The translations under genes were made by a program, and so were the position numbers. Below are positions 10,789-22,437 of a DNA stretch of 64,000 nucleotides, in pieces. The DNA lies in the NCBI GenBank assembly GCA_947846985.1, contig CANTUZ010000025.1, positions 13,762,100 through 13,826,099 of the forward strand, written 5' to 3'. A model generated the notes under the pieces. That model was given only the letters and a program-made list of their open reading frames with translations, had not been told where the DNA came from and did no database searches. Every line of letters starts with the position of its first letter. Within the stretch, counting starts at the first letter, position 1. This stretch comes from Fratercula arctica (lineage: Eukaryota; Chordata; Aves; Charadriiformes; Alcidae).

Positions 10789-13700
10789 GTAAGAGCTCAA
10801 ATGGTGTCAGAACAAGTGATCATATGGGCAAAATATTTTATATGTACTCTGTCAGGTGTTGGCTGGGAGATTCATGAAACAGCTTAGTATCATGGAACAG
10901 TACGTGGAATCTATGTATCGTGGGAGAGGAAAGGAGCAAATAAGGACAAGCAAATATGTGAATGCAGGGTTATACTGAAGTTTGTCTACATGTCCTACTG
11001 TAGTATTTTAGTGCTTAGAAGCCTTAATTATCTCTCAATTCATGGGTTAAGTTGCACAGATAGAGCTAAAGATTGGTTCCTGCTCCACAGAATTGAATCA
11101 AAAATGTGAAATGCCAGACTCTCTGGATGTAAACTGACAAAGTATGGTGAGGGAGAGGACTGTCTCAATGAGCATGATCTGCAGTGGTTTAGGCACAAAT
11201 AGAATAGCAACTGTCAACTTTCATTGCAGGTTTCATAGTGAAAAAGATTTAAAGGGGCGATTTCTAGAAATGGTCTGTATTGCTGATTTTTGAGGTGCTT
11301 TTTCCAAATATAAGCTTCCAAATCATAGGAATGTGAAAGGTACTTGTCTGAAAGTATGACAGGTACATTGGAAGCTGATGTTGTGAGCAAGAATTAAAAA
11401 CTTAGTGCAGAATGAGAGATGGTAGTCTGAAGAAAGAGACCATGAAAGGCCTTCAGAAGGAGAGCAAATACCATTTTTTTTGGTAGAGGAGGAACACGTG
11501 GAGAGCAGCAGAGAGGACTGATGGGTTGTGAGCAGGTAGTTATGAAAGGAGTGTTTGTTGTAGCATACTGTGATTGGATCAGCGTTCCATTTGTCAAGGC
11601 AAGTGAAAAGTGCATTGCAGTCAATGAGCTAGGAAACATTGGAGCTTCAGTGTGAGTGTTACCCAAATGGATGGACTGATACACAAAAGGAGATGGTAAA
11701 TTGTACACCTTTCTGATAGAGCACCACAGATAGGGTGACATGCCTGAAGATGAAACCCAAGTTTCTGTGACAGAGGATGAATCCTGCAATCCGCAGTAGC
11801 CAAGAAACAAGTTAGTAGTGGAGAATTTAGTGGGGAAAGTAGGGTTTAAATTATTGTTGTTGTAGATGAGCTGGTAACAATTCATTGAGTAAGATAACTA
11901 GGAGGCTGCTTGACAGTTTTGAGACAATCTCAAGTGAAAGAACAAATGCTCAAGGGCAGATTTGGGGGACCAATCGATATGAGAAGGACAAACATGCATC
12001 ATAATCTTCGAAGTAGGCATGCTTCTTGGCTGTTGAAAGCACTCCTTGTAAAATTGAACAACACTTCAGTGGTAGTGTATGAGATCCACTTAGCAGGAGG
12101 GTGAGTACTGAGAACAAAATTATGATAGCAAATAAATTTATCTTCTAGTGCATTAATAACAAATCTGTAAATGCTCAGTTTTCTGAGTTGGTTCAGAGCA
12201 TGCATAGGTGCATAGCATTCGCTGAGGAACTGAACTTACTTATACTGAAATCTTTTCTTTGGGTCATTGCCTTATTGCATCTGTCAGTCTACGCCAGACA
12301 TCCACCACTGACAAAATGCAGCTGTTGTTACTGAGATTCCAAACTATTTCAAGAAAGACCATTTTTTTTTTTGCTAGAAAAGGCTGATGTGTAGCTGTAT
12401 TTCCTTTTTGTGCTGACCTGGAAACTTATAAATGTAGGTGCTTCCAAATTCTCTAGTTGCCTTAAAGAGCTGGGTTAGGTTTGCAGATGCGTGATCCTAG
12501 TGAAAAGCCAATATTTAAAAGTATGGATCTTAAAACAGTGTTGATTTTACTACTACAGATGTTAAGCACCTATAAATGTGTTAAATTAGTAAATATGCAT
12601 AATGTAATTAAAGGATAAACTAAAAATTCTTTTTTAAAGTTAGTTTTGAAAAATTGAATAATTCTATAATTGAATACTTGAAGAACTTGTTCCTTACACT
12701 TACCAAGTGTTACAATTGGAAAATATGTACAAAAATACAAGGAAGGTTTTCATAAATTGAACTTAGGCCTGGCAAGAAATGATGAATTTGTGAAAAGCAA
12801 CTTGCTAAAATTAAATATGACTCTTGAAGACAGAGACTGTAGTTCATAACCTGATTGTGATCCTGAATCAGAGTAACCCTGTATAAAGGAATCGTCCAAT
12901 TCTATTTGATGTTTAGCACTTGTTCTTATGTTCATCTCCCTGGAATATCTGTTTTATAAATGTATAACTTTTACATTTGGTTTTGGAAACTCTTCCTATT
13001 TTTGTTTGAACTGTAAATGCAGTTATGAAAATAGAATAAAAGTTGAAAATTGTATTGTCTCCTTTGTGGTTGGAACGGTTCTGTGGGTTTTTTCATTGCA
13101 GTGGTTAAGAGTGAAAGCCTGGAGCTTGGGGGAGTTGGTTTTATTTCCTTTTTGTACTCTGGTCTTCTGTTGTGAGTTGATATAGCCTTAGTTCCTCCTT
13201 TGTGAGATGGGAGCGTGGGGAAGACAATGAGGTTTTGTGATGTTAGATGTGCTAAGAGCTGAGGATGTTTGTATCCTGTCTTGGAATTATATTGATGGTG
13301 ATGAACTTGATTTGTCTGTAAATTCTTGCATTTTATGGTCCATTTGAAAGGCTACTAGTTACCTAGGATATTTGTCCTATGGGCAGGGAAAGTACCTTGG
13401 AAAACTTTTTATAGCATATTTCTGATTAAAAAAAAAACCAAAATCTATAAAACTTAACTCTCCTGCTAGGAATATTATTATATTTAAAAGAAAATGTTGG
13501 CACCAGTCTAAGCAGTTGCTCCCTGCTGCCCCAAATTTTTCCTTCAAAGACTGGGCAACTCTCACGTTTGGAAGAAATGCTGTTCTTTTTTGGTCAGGGG
13601 AAGCAAAATGTTAGAATTCATATGGAAACAAGTAACATAAGTTAACATGGACTTTCCTGGCAGAGATCATGGTAGACATTAAGTTTTGTATTAATTCCAA

Positions 13701-16700
13701 GACATCTGAGGTATGTTAGGTTCAGGTTTCTTTCCCTGAAAGAGGACTAGATTTTTAAGGGGGTGGGGGGTATCCCCCTATTTATTAAGGAGAAGGAAAG
13801 CAATCATCCTTTAAAAATTACTGAACTGGACTCCAGGATTTTATGCAGAAGTTAAATAACTTTATATAAAATTGATTAAAATAATGGTGGTCAGCAGTCA
13901 ACAGAATTTGTTACTTCATCTGCAACAACGATACGGTAAGGCAGATATTTTGTTTGATGTTTGCATGCCTAAGAGATGTAACTCCATTTTCATTTGTCTT
14001 TTCCCTTCAAGAGGAGTTTTAACTAGTCACTACAGCACCAATGCTTACTGTGCAAAGTATGCTGTATACATAATATTTTACAAAAACTTGCATTTCATTC
14101 ATCAAATTTTAGCTATTACTTCTTATTAGTAAAAACTTTAATGTTCATGTTCTTGGCTCTTTGGCTGTAGAACATGGGTTATTCTTGCTTAACATCTTAA
14201 GTTTTCTGCTTCAAGAAATTAGCATTCCCAGTTCTGATGATACTCAGGCTATGGAAAGTTATTTTTTGTTTTGAATTGCAGCTGTGGCAGACTCAGAAAT
14301 TTTTTCTCTTCGTTTGCTGCTAATCACCTAATACCTGAAGCTGCAGTTTTGTGGGCGAAAAGGCTTGTATAGTACTGTCCAATCTGTATTGGACAAAAAT
14401 AATCTTTTTTCTTTCAAACCACCCGTATCGCTATTTTTGCTAACCTGAATTTTGACCTGAAAACTGTTTGAGGACTTGACCTCTAGTAAATGGTCAATGA
14501 CACCTTCAGTCATCACAGCAGTTCACAAGCTCAGTATGTGCCTTTGGCTTCAGTAAGCTGACTAGGTTTACTCATCTTGCATTTATATGGCCAGCTACAT
14601 AAGGCAAGCGCCTTGAAGTTTCCTGACTTCTGCTGATTAATACTAAAACATCACTGTTATTTCTTTGGGGTTTTCCCCACCCCCATGAGAAGTAGTAAGT
14701 GATAAATTACTGAAAACCAGAAGGAACTGTACAATTGCATTTACCTAGCGGAAAATATCTTTTGGATTTAAAGTATTCCTTTAGAATCTTTTATTATAGA
14801 ATGTTTATTCTACTGTTAGCTTCTGAGAGATCCTTCATACCTTTTTAAACCTAAAAGCATATTTAAATAATGAACAGAAAAAAAGATCCACAGATATTGT
14901 TATAGGGATTTCTATTTTTCATTCAAAAAAGAAAGGTGCTTCCTTAAGGATAAGATGAAACTTAATTCATTTTAGCTTAACCCTAGCAATTGAATAGTGT
15001 CAGTGATATGGAAAATGTATTTTCAGTGTGCTCAAAACTAATTCCGTCATTATTTAATGAGGCTCTACTACTCTGCTTTATATGTTAGCTTTTGACCATG
15101 CTGTTAAATTTCACTAGGATATGGATTGATTTTGGGGCTACAGAGACTCATGGATTCAATCTCTATCTGATTCATAGTCCCTTGCATTGTTTCTTGCTCT
15201 GCTTCTGTTGTCATTTTATGGTCTTGGCTGTCCTTTGAAAACCCAAGTATCTTAGAATCGGAATACAATATTGACTGACTGTAACATTCATCCAAATAGC
15301 TATACACCACTGTAGCCAAAACTTGATACCTCATGATGAAATATGTAGCAGATAGGAACAGAATATTTGCTTAGGGGCATTCAGCTGTGGAACAAACATG
15401 GAGAGCTAATGGGTCTAAATCCAGAGGACACAGTTTCAGTAAGGGCTTCTTTTAAGACTAGGATCTACTAAGTAGTCTCCTCATAAATATTACCAGTGAT
15501 TGTTCAAACTGTATTTCAAAAATTACAGTATAATAATTACTTTTTTGGACACATGGAATAGTATCATACTTTTACCTATTAATTGCTGTGACTATTTTAT
15601 TAAATATGCATGTGAATGGTCTCGGTGTGCATTCAATTTGTGTATGCTGTTGACCTCCTGTGGTTTTGTTGTTTTGATCTACTGTTTCCAAGACATGTTG
15701 ATGTGTTACTCAGATTGCTATGACTCATCCAAATAGCATGAAAAACTCATAGCTGACAATAAACATGAAAAAACCCCCTTCACTGTAAGTTAGTCACTGT
15801 CTGGCCTAGCATAAGTATCATTTTGTCCTAATATTAAATCATCCACTCAAACATTCTGTGCTATTCCTATTCATTTACCATTATATCAAAAATTTTGAAT
15901 TTTAGAGTTAAATTATAGGCGATTTTAACAAGCAGAGTATACTCTGTGTGTGTATATATTAAAATATATAAAATTTATTGTGTTTATATTAAAAACATAT
16001 ACACTCTATATACAATATATATGTAAAGTATAAAGTATATTTACATAATTACAGGCATTTACATTATATGATAATCCATTGCTATTTTAGTAAAATAGAG
16101 CAATGTGTAGCCAAAAGGAGATTTTAGTATTCAGGTACTGCTTGCCTTCAAACTTATACCGCAATGATATGCATATTAATTGTTAAATGTTACAGTCAAA
16201 AACATGGCAGTTTTACTTGGCTTTGTCAGGAATTCCGCCATCTACAAACATCGCTGCATTTGGGCCAGAATCATTGACCTGCTTAATGTTGTTTGAAGAA
16301 GAAATGAGAAGAAAGTGGCGAAGTTTTCCCTTAAATATATTTAAGACCAGACATTTATTTATAACTAAGGAAATACCCAAAGCATTGAAACCAGCTGAAC
16401 AGTATCTTCTTTATAGCAGCTTCCACGAAGCTTCCCCCCCCCCCTTTTAAACATGTATCAATCCAACATTACTTTTGCCATTTTTTTTCCCTAGACTAAA
16501 TAAATCCAATGTTTTAGCCTTTATGGGTGTATTTTCTAGCTGCCTTGTACGTTTTTCTGCTACACTTTTTCCAGTTTGCTCTTAAAATGTGGTGCCCAAA
16601 ACGTTGTTTTTTTATGCAGTTTTGAGAGCAACCTGTGAAGTGGAAAAAAAGGTCTCTTAATCTCAAACATAATGCAGTCCTATTAGTATTTTCAAAGGTA

Positions 16701-16821
16701 AAATTTAATTTTTTGGAAACAACATCACTTTAATTCATTTAGTTTATAGATTGCTATAACTTACGGATCTTGCTTTACTTCTGAAATTTATTTTTGTATT
16801 TGACATTCTGAATGTTTTCAC
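10789..16821. other. unique AT-rich DNA, probably RICTOR intron 3
   Basis: Downstream of the exon 3 donor. I looked for the next RICTOR exon (a segment beginning L-L-C-D-I-G-H in mammals) on the plus strand and did not see it. Low-complexity AT sequence lies at about 15945-16030. A 163-codon minus-strand ORF at 11394-11885 has no splice context or recognisable motif and is treated as chance. Confidence 0.45.
15945..16032. repeat. AT-rich simple sequence
   Basis: Alternating TATATA and ATATAAA stretches. Low-complexity sequence with no coding or regulatory meaning that can be supported. Confidence 0.6.
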
Positions 16822-17030
16822 ACCTCTATTTCCAGCAAGATCATGGAGCAGATCCTCCTGGAAACTCCGATAAGGCACATGGAAAACAGAGAGGTGATTG
16901 GGGAAAGCCAACATGGCTTCACTAAGGGCAAATCATGCCTGACAAATTTGGTGGCCTTCTATGATGAGGTTACAGCATTGGTGTATTAGGGAAGAGCAAC
17001 CGACATCATCTACCTGGACTTGTGCAAAGC
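16822..17030 (+). mobile_element. CR1 fragment, RT region
   Basis: About 210 bp nearly identical to 8237-8450 of the CR1 copy at 7226-9567 ([16 protein letters not shown] region). It stops abruptly at GCAAAGCATTTCTCC, where a different CR1 subfamily begins, so it is either a chimera or a separate older fragment. An in-frame TAG at about 16987 breaks it. Confidence 0.75.
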
Positions 17031-18013
17031 ATTTCTCCTTCTACGACAAGATGACATGCTTAGTGGATGAGGGAAAGGCTGTGGATGCTGTTTACCTGGA
17101 TTTTAATAAGGCCTTTGACACCATTTCCCACAGCATCCTCCTGGAGAAACTGGCTGCTCATGGCTTGGATGGGAGTACTCTTCACTGAATAGAAAACTGT
17201 CTGGAGGGCTGGGCCCAGAGTGTGGTGGTGAATGGAGTTAAATCCAGGTGGTGGCCAGTCACAAGTGATGTTCCCCAGGGCTCAGTATTGGGGCCCGGTT
17301 CTCTTTAATATCTTTATCAATGATCTGGATGAGGGGATCAAGTGCACCCTCAGTAAGCTTGCAGACGACACCAAGTTGGGTGGGAGTGTCGACCTGCTTG
17401 AGGGTAAAAAGGCGTTGCAGAGGGATCTGGACAGGCAGGATCAATGGGACAAGGCCAATGGTATGAGGTTCACCAAGGCCAAGTGCCGGGTCCTGCACTT
17501 GGGTCACAACAACCCCATGCAGCATTACAAGCTTGGGGAAGAGTGGCTGGAGAGCTGCCTGGCAGAAAATGACCTGGGGGTGTTGGTCGACTGCCAGCTG
17601 AATATGAGCCAGCAGTGTGCCCAGGTGGCCAAGAAGGCCGACAGCATCCTGGACTGTATCAGGAACAGCATGGTGAGTAGGACTAGGGAAGTGATCGTCC
17701 CCCTGTACTTGGCACTGGTGAGGTCCCACCTTGAGTACTGTGTCCAGTTTTGGGCCCCTCACCACAAAAAAGTCATTGAGGTGCTGGAACAGGTCCAGAG
17801 AAGGGCAACGAAGCTGATGAGGGGTCTGGAGAATAAGTCTTATGAGGAACGGCTGAGGGAACTGGCGTTGTTTAGCCTAGAGAAAAGGAGGCTGAGGGGA
17901 GACCTTATTGCTGTCTACAACTACCTGAAAGGAGGTTGTAGAGAGGTGGGGTTTGGTCTCTTCTCCCAAGTAACAGGCGATAGGACAAGAGGAAACGGCC
18001 TCAAGTTGCGCCA
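17031..18013 (+). mobile_element. CR1 LINE, RT region, first part (continues at 18430)
   Basis: Plus-strand CR1 of a subfamily different from the fragment just upstream. 17232-18101 carries most of the RT palm to C-terminus: [23 protein letters not shown] (catalytic D-D intact), then [15 protein letters not shown] and [23 protein letters not shown] interrupts the upstream frame at about 17186. The element is split by a solo LTR at 18014-18423 and resumes in register after it. Confidence 0.88.
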
Positions 18014-18423
18014 TGTGGAGGAATGGCTGAGTGAGAAGGGACATGATTTGATTGCGATGAACAATCCAGCCTTTGACATGAGCCTAGAGGAGAAGCCTTA
18101 GCTACAGGCCTGAATGCGACCGTAAACTCCCCCTGAAGCTCTTAAAAAAGCAGAAGTAACAAGAATGTAAACAAGATAAGCGGAACTACACCCGTGAATA
18201 GAAGAAGTTGCGATTACGTGGCAGTGCGTGGACGCAAGACTTGTACCAATGAAATAATTGCTTTAATCACATAACATAAGTTGTAAACCAATTACATAGC
18301 TGTTGCTAATGCGTACTTTTAGTGCCTGTCTATAAATATGCTGTAAAAACTTGAATAAAGGGAGAACGATCATACTCACATTGAGACTTCGTCGTTACTC
18401 TGGGTCCGTCTCCCACTCCGACA
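18014..18423 (+). mobile_element. solo LTR, class II-like, 410 bp, 6-bp TSD
   Basis: Begins TGTGGAGG and ends CTCCGACA (TG...CA). It is flanked by a perfect 6-bp target-site duplication GCGCCA at 18008-18013 and 18424-18429. It carries TATAAAT at 18331-18337 and AATAAA at 18354-18359, consistent with U3, R and U5 in plus orientation. A 6-bp duplication is typical of alpha- and betaretrovirus-like (class II) ERVs. No internal sequence remains, so the provirus was lost by LTR-LTR recombination. It splits the surrounding CR1. Confidence 0.88.
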
Positions 18424-18429
18424 GCGCCA

Positions 18430-18670
18430 GGGGAGGTTTAGACTGGATATTAGGAAAATTTTTTACACTGGAAGGGTTATTAAGCATTGGAACAGGCTGC
18501 CCAGGGAAGTGGTTGAGTCACCATCCCTGGAGGTATTTAAAAGATGGGTAGACATAGTGCTTAGAGATATGGTTTAGTGATGTTTTTTGTCTGTGTTAGG
18601 TTGATGGTTAGACTAGATGATCTGAAAGGTCCCTTCCAACCTAGGCGATTCTATGATTCTATGATTCTAT
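18430..18670 (+). mobile_element. CR1 LINE, 3' end (resumes after solo LTR)
   Basis: Continues the CR1 at 17031-18013 from AGGGGAGGTTTAGACTGG through the end of the RT frame to the 3' tail, three ATTCTATG-type units ending at about 18670. Confidence 0.9.
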
Positions 18671-18734
18671 GTTTAATCTAGAAGTTATTTCTAACCAGTT
18701 TATCATAAGTTTATAGGTTTATCATTTATCATAA

Positions 18735-18867
18735 GTTTTAAGGCTCCGGGGATACCTTATAGCAGACATTCAGTACCTAAAGGGGGCCCATAGGAAAGAC
18801 GGGGAGGGACTCTTTATCAGGGAATGTAGCGATAGGACAACGGGTAATGGTTTTAATACTGAAAGAG
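18735..18867 (+). mobile_element. CR1 fragment, part 1 (continues at 19595)
   Basis: CR1 RT C-terminal coding region (CTAAAGGGGGCCCATAGG and onward), interrupted by the solo LTR at 18868-19589. Confidence 0.85.
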
Positions 18868-19589
18868 TGTCGTGGTTTTGGCTGAATTGGCCAATGACTG
18901 GTGACAGATGCTCTCCCCTCACATGGAGAGGAGGAGGAGAGATAAAGAGATTTACGAGTTTAGAAGGAACTAAACTACTTTAATGAAATATTAATAATAA
19001 AATAAAAAGGAAATAATGAAATTGATACAATATGTACAAAACCATATTAAACTCCCAGGATGACATCAACACCAGGTACTGGGGAAGTCCCAGACTGGAC
19101 TCAGCGATGGGTGGGAACTGGATTTCACAGATGGAGTCAGGAACACACCGATCGGGATCAAAGGCAGATGAACAGACAGGGTCCTCCTCAGACGTCGACC
19201 AGTGAAGAAAAAAAGAACTGACCCTTTGATCCCTCAGATTTTATACCGAGCATGGGGAAGATGGGATGGAATACCCCTGTTGGTCAGTTTTGGATCACCT
19301 GTCCTGTCTGCTCCTCCCTGCAGGTGGGACCCCTCTACGCTTTTCCATTTCTGACCCTCCAACAGGGCAAATAATGAAATTAGCTGACCCTGGTTGTTAC
19401 AGCAATAAGTAAAAGCAAGAGCCTCTCTGCGTACCATTCCTTGGCACAAACTATAAACATTGGTCTTATCACTCTGATAACAAAGTTTTCTGCACAATAT
19501 GCTGTTAATTTCAGAGAGTTGAAGAGGCCTAGCTAAGAAGTAAAAATAGTGAACAAAAATCTGGTTCTGTTTTACCTCAAACCAGGACA
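18868..19589 (-). mobile_element. solo LTR, ERV-L-like family B, 722 bp, 5-bp TSD
   Basis: On the minus strand it begins TGTCCTGGTTTGAGG and ends AACCACGACA. It is flanked by the 5-bp duplication AAGAG at 18863-18867 and 19590-19594. The same family appears on the plus strand at 41502-42233, where internal sequence follows. A 5-bp duplication fits the ERV-L group. There is no internal region left. It interrupts a CR1. Confidence 0.88.
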
Positions 19590-19594
19590 AAGAG

Positions 19595-19838
19595 TGGAAA
19601 TTTAGATTTGATATTAGGAAGAAATTCTTTTCTGTGAGGATGGTGAGACACTGGAACAGGTTGCCCAGAGAAGTTGTGGATACCACTTCCATGGAAATAT
19701 TCAAGACCAGGCTGGACGGGGCTTTGAGCAACCTGGTCTAGTGGGAGGTGTCCCTTCCCATGGCAGGGGGTTTGGAACTAGATGATCTTTAAGGTCACTT
19801 CCAACTCAAACCATTCTATGATTCTATGATTCATTTTT
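19595..19838 (+). mobile_element. CR1 fragment, 3' end (resumes after solo LTR)
   Basis: Resumes the CR1 from 18735-18867: RT C-terminus ([14 protein letters not shown] region at about 19640-19690) and 3' tail with ATTCTATG units ending at about 19838. Confidence 0.88.
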
Positions 19839-20075
19839 ACACCTAAATTACTATAGTGATGACATCAACATATCTTTAAACTGAACAGAAATTAAATCTT
19901 AACCTAAACGTTCTGAATATCTTTTGAGCAACACTGTACTATAAACATGACTCTTCTATGTTTTATATCTCAGTGCTGCATGTAACACATATAACTTATT
20001 GTTACTGCTTTTCTATTAATATTAGTCAAAAAGTACTTACAAAATGTTCAAGTAAATTTTAGAAAATGGTATTAC

Positions 20076-20592
20076 AGAATCACAGAACTGTAGGGGTTGG
20101 AAGGGACCTCTTGAGATCATCTAGTCCAACCCCCCTGCCAAAGCAGGGTCACCTAGAGCAGGCTGGACAGGAACGCATCCAGGCAGGTTTTGAATATCTC
20201 CAGAGAAGGAGACTCCACAACCTCTCTGGGCAGCCTGTTACAGTGCTCGGTCACCCTCAAAGTAAAGAAGTTTTTCCTCATGTTCAGATGGAACTTCCTG
20301 TGTTGCAGTTGGCACCCGTTGCCCCTTGTCCTGTCACTGGGCACCACTGAAAAGAGTCTGGCCCCATCCTCTTGACACCCACCCTTAAGATATTTATAAG
20401 CATTGATGAGATCCCCTCTCAGTCTTCTCCGGGCTAAACAGACCTAGGTCTCTCAGCCTTTCCTCATAAGAGAGGTGCTCCATTCCCTTGACCATCTTTG
20501 TAGCCCTCTGATGGACTCTCTCCAGTAGCTCTCTGTCCTTCTTGAACTGGGGGGCCCAAAACTGGACACAGTACTCCAGTATTCTATCACTA
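20076..20592 (-). mobile_element. CR1 LINE, 3' part, minus strand
   Basis: Starts with the inverted CR1 tail (CAGAATCACAGAACTGTAGG) and reads on the minus strand as RT C-terminus ([12 protein letters not shown] near its far end, [35 protein letters not shown]). Its end lies where the LEYC motif meets unrelated sequence near 20592. Confidence 0.88.
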
Positions 20593-21196
20593 GTACAACG
20601 TAGAAAAAGAAACTTCAGCAATAATGGTACATGGCTGTACATGTCAGTGTAGCTAACGCTATTACAGTTGCAATGGCAGGTCAGCAATGTATTATCTTCA
20701 CTTTTTATTTCCTGTTTTCACAACAGGATGTTGTCACAAAAGGAAGTATTTCTTTTCAGGATACTGTCCTCCCCGGAGTGGCAGTCTCTGGTGTTCAATA
20801 GACCCAAACCAGAGTAAAAACTCTTCCCAGGGTCTGTTGTCCTCTGTATCCTTTGTAGACCTGAACTGACCTCTTTGGGTATAGCTAATTGAAGAACTGT
20901 TTTTACATGGACTGTCACAAATGTGGAAAGGAAGTGGAAAATGGTAACCTTAATTTAGCTCATATTCCCTGAATTTTAATTGCTCTGATAAATGGCAATA
21001 CGAATGTCATATAAAGCAACTGATGACAAAACCCTAAAATCCTATAAAAGGTTAACAAAATGTTGTACATTTAGAAGAGCGTAACCGATTAACTTGTGAC
21101 TTCTCTTGCTTTGACAGTTAGGAAGTCCAAAATAGATTTCGGTCTTCAATGAAGCTCTTACTTGCATAGAAATCTGCATCAGTCATTATCATAGAT
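20593..21196. other. unique DNA
   Basis: About 600 bp with no repeat or gene recognised between a CR1 and the next provirus. Confidence 0.4.
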
Positions 21197-21526
21197 TGTC
21201 CCGGCTCTGGCGGGGACAGGGTTAAGTATTCCATGCCATGTGAGCCACGCCCACCCTGAGATTAAAAGGAGGGAGGGGGCAGGCAGTTGGGTTTGGAGCG
21301 GGCTGGCGCCTCCCGGGTCCGGACTGGCGGGGAGCGGCGGTTCCGTAATCGCGTTTGTATATTTCTCTGTCCGTGTTGTTGTTTTCTTGTTCCCTTTGCT
21401 GTTCTGTTAAACTGCCTTTGTCTCAACCCAAGAGTTTTGCCTTTTTCTTCTGATCCTTCCCGTACCGGGAAGCGCTGAGCGAGCGACACATGGTTCTTTG
21501 TTGCCATCTGAGGCCAAACCACGACA
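21197..21526 (+). repeat. 5' LTR of provirus 1 (family A, 330 bp)
   Basis: Begins TGTCCCGGCTC and ends AACCACGACA directly before the primer site. Related LTRs occur at 41162-41501 (interrupted), 42842-43199 and 60918-61279 (minus). An AT-rich ATTAAAAG near 21261 could act as a TATA element; no AATAAA is obvious. Confidence 0.85.
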
Positions 21527-21534
21527 GTCCTTTT

Positions 21535-21552
21535 TGGCGCCCAACGTGGGGC
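21535..21552 (+). other. primer binding site, tRNA-Lys(1,2) type
   Basis: TGGCGCCCAACGTGGGGC, 8 nt after the LTR. It agrees at all 18 positions with the tRNA-Lys1,2 primer site used by several retroviruses, as recalled. This sets the provirus orientation and the LTR end. Confidence 0.88.
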
Positions 21553-21630
21553 TCGAAGGGTTGAGACAACGACAGAATCCAACTAGAGCTTGAAAAAAGG
21601 AATCTGTTAGGTAAATAGTCACTGGTCACT

Positions 21631-22437
21631 ATGTTGCTTAGTTTGTTCTCATGGCTGTGTTATGTAAATTCCTATGTGTCTTATGCACTCCCTGTGATGA
21701 TATTTGTGACTTCTGGGAGGGGGATGAGGATTATCATTTTACTGTCCTGTGCAATATCGGCTTATGATATGATAACATCACTTGTTAGACGGTTATTTTG
21801 GGGCGTTTATGTGGTATTGCTGTCCTGTCCGTACATTGGGCACCGTCTCTCAGAATTCATTAATAATTACACCCAGTCTATGGGGGAAACAGGGGGAGAC
21901 ACTTTCCCCAGCTCTTTTGCCTCCCTTTTCTCCTTCGGGTCAGGTATGACAGCTTTTGAGAATTTTGATTATCCTTGGGATGCTCAAACCAGCATGTTCC
22001 TAGTGTTATGTTTGCTGAATATGTTCCAGGTCTCGTTTAGGGTTAAACAACTATTTAAGACTACCACCCAGAGCTCTGCTCCGAGGCTGGACAGTCAGGG
22101 GTGGCATGGCATGTGGGAGAACATGGGCAGGTATTTAGAGAACTTCTCACCTCCAATGGTCTGGGACTTCACCCCTGAACAATTACAGGACCCTGATAGA
22201 GTAGTAGAATATTTGAAGGCAAAATGCTGTGGCTATTCCAGAGAGGCACAACTCACCGCACTGTGTTGGGCCCTGGCTAGTGTCTACCAGGCACTGCTCA
22301 GTGCTATGCAGCACCCTCAGAAGAAAGAGACAGAGACCAGATCAGCAGGCACTGCGGCCCCTGCGACAGGCACTGCGGCTACGGCGGCCCCTGCGAAAGG
22401 CACTGCGGCTACCGCAACCCCGGTGCACTGCTGCTGA
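21631..22437 (+). pseudogene. gag N-terminal part with hydrophobic segments (provirus 1)
   Basis: A 268-codon frame starting 78 nt after the primer site. The first ~75 residues contain three hydrophobic stretches (about 2-26, 32-52, 54-73), which is unusual for a Gag. A second region (about 145-235: W-H-G-M-W-E-N-M, D-F-T-P-E-Q-L-Q-D-P) is shared with provirus 2 at 37067-37561 and looks like a folded gag domain. An Ala/Thr repeat follows, and then the frame ends, with gag continuing in another frame at about 22431. The same hydrophobic start recurs in provirus 3 (42344-42750). Confidence 0.65.
22340..22428 (+). repeat. GC-rich minisatellite inside gag
   Basis: Repeated GGCACTGCGGC-based units (with CCCCTGCGA) give Ala/Thr repeats. 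The gag reading frame changes across it, and provirus 2 has a different length here, so repeat-length change probably caused the frame break. Confidence 0.65.

Noticed and set aside
11394..11885. 163-codon minus-strand ORF in unique DNA
   Set aside because: No recognisable motif, no splice context and no neighbouring exon; an ORF of this size can occur by chance in several kilobases of intron.
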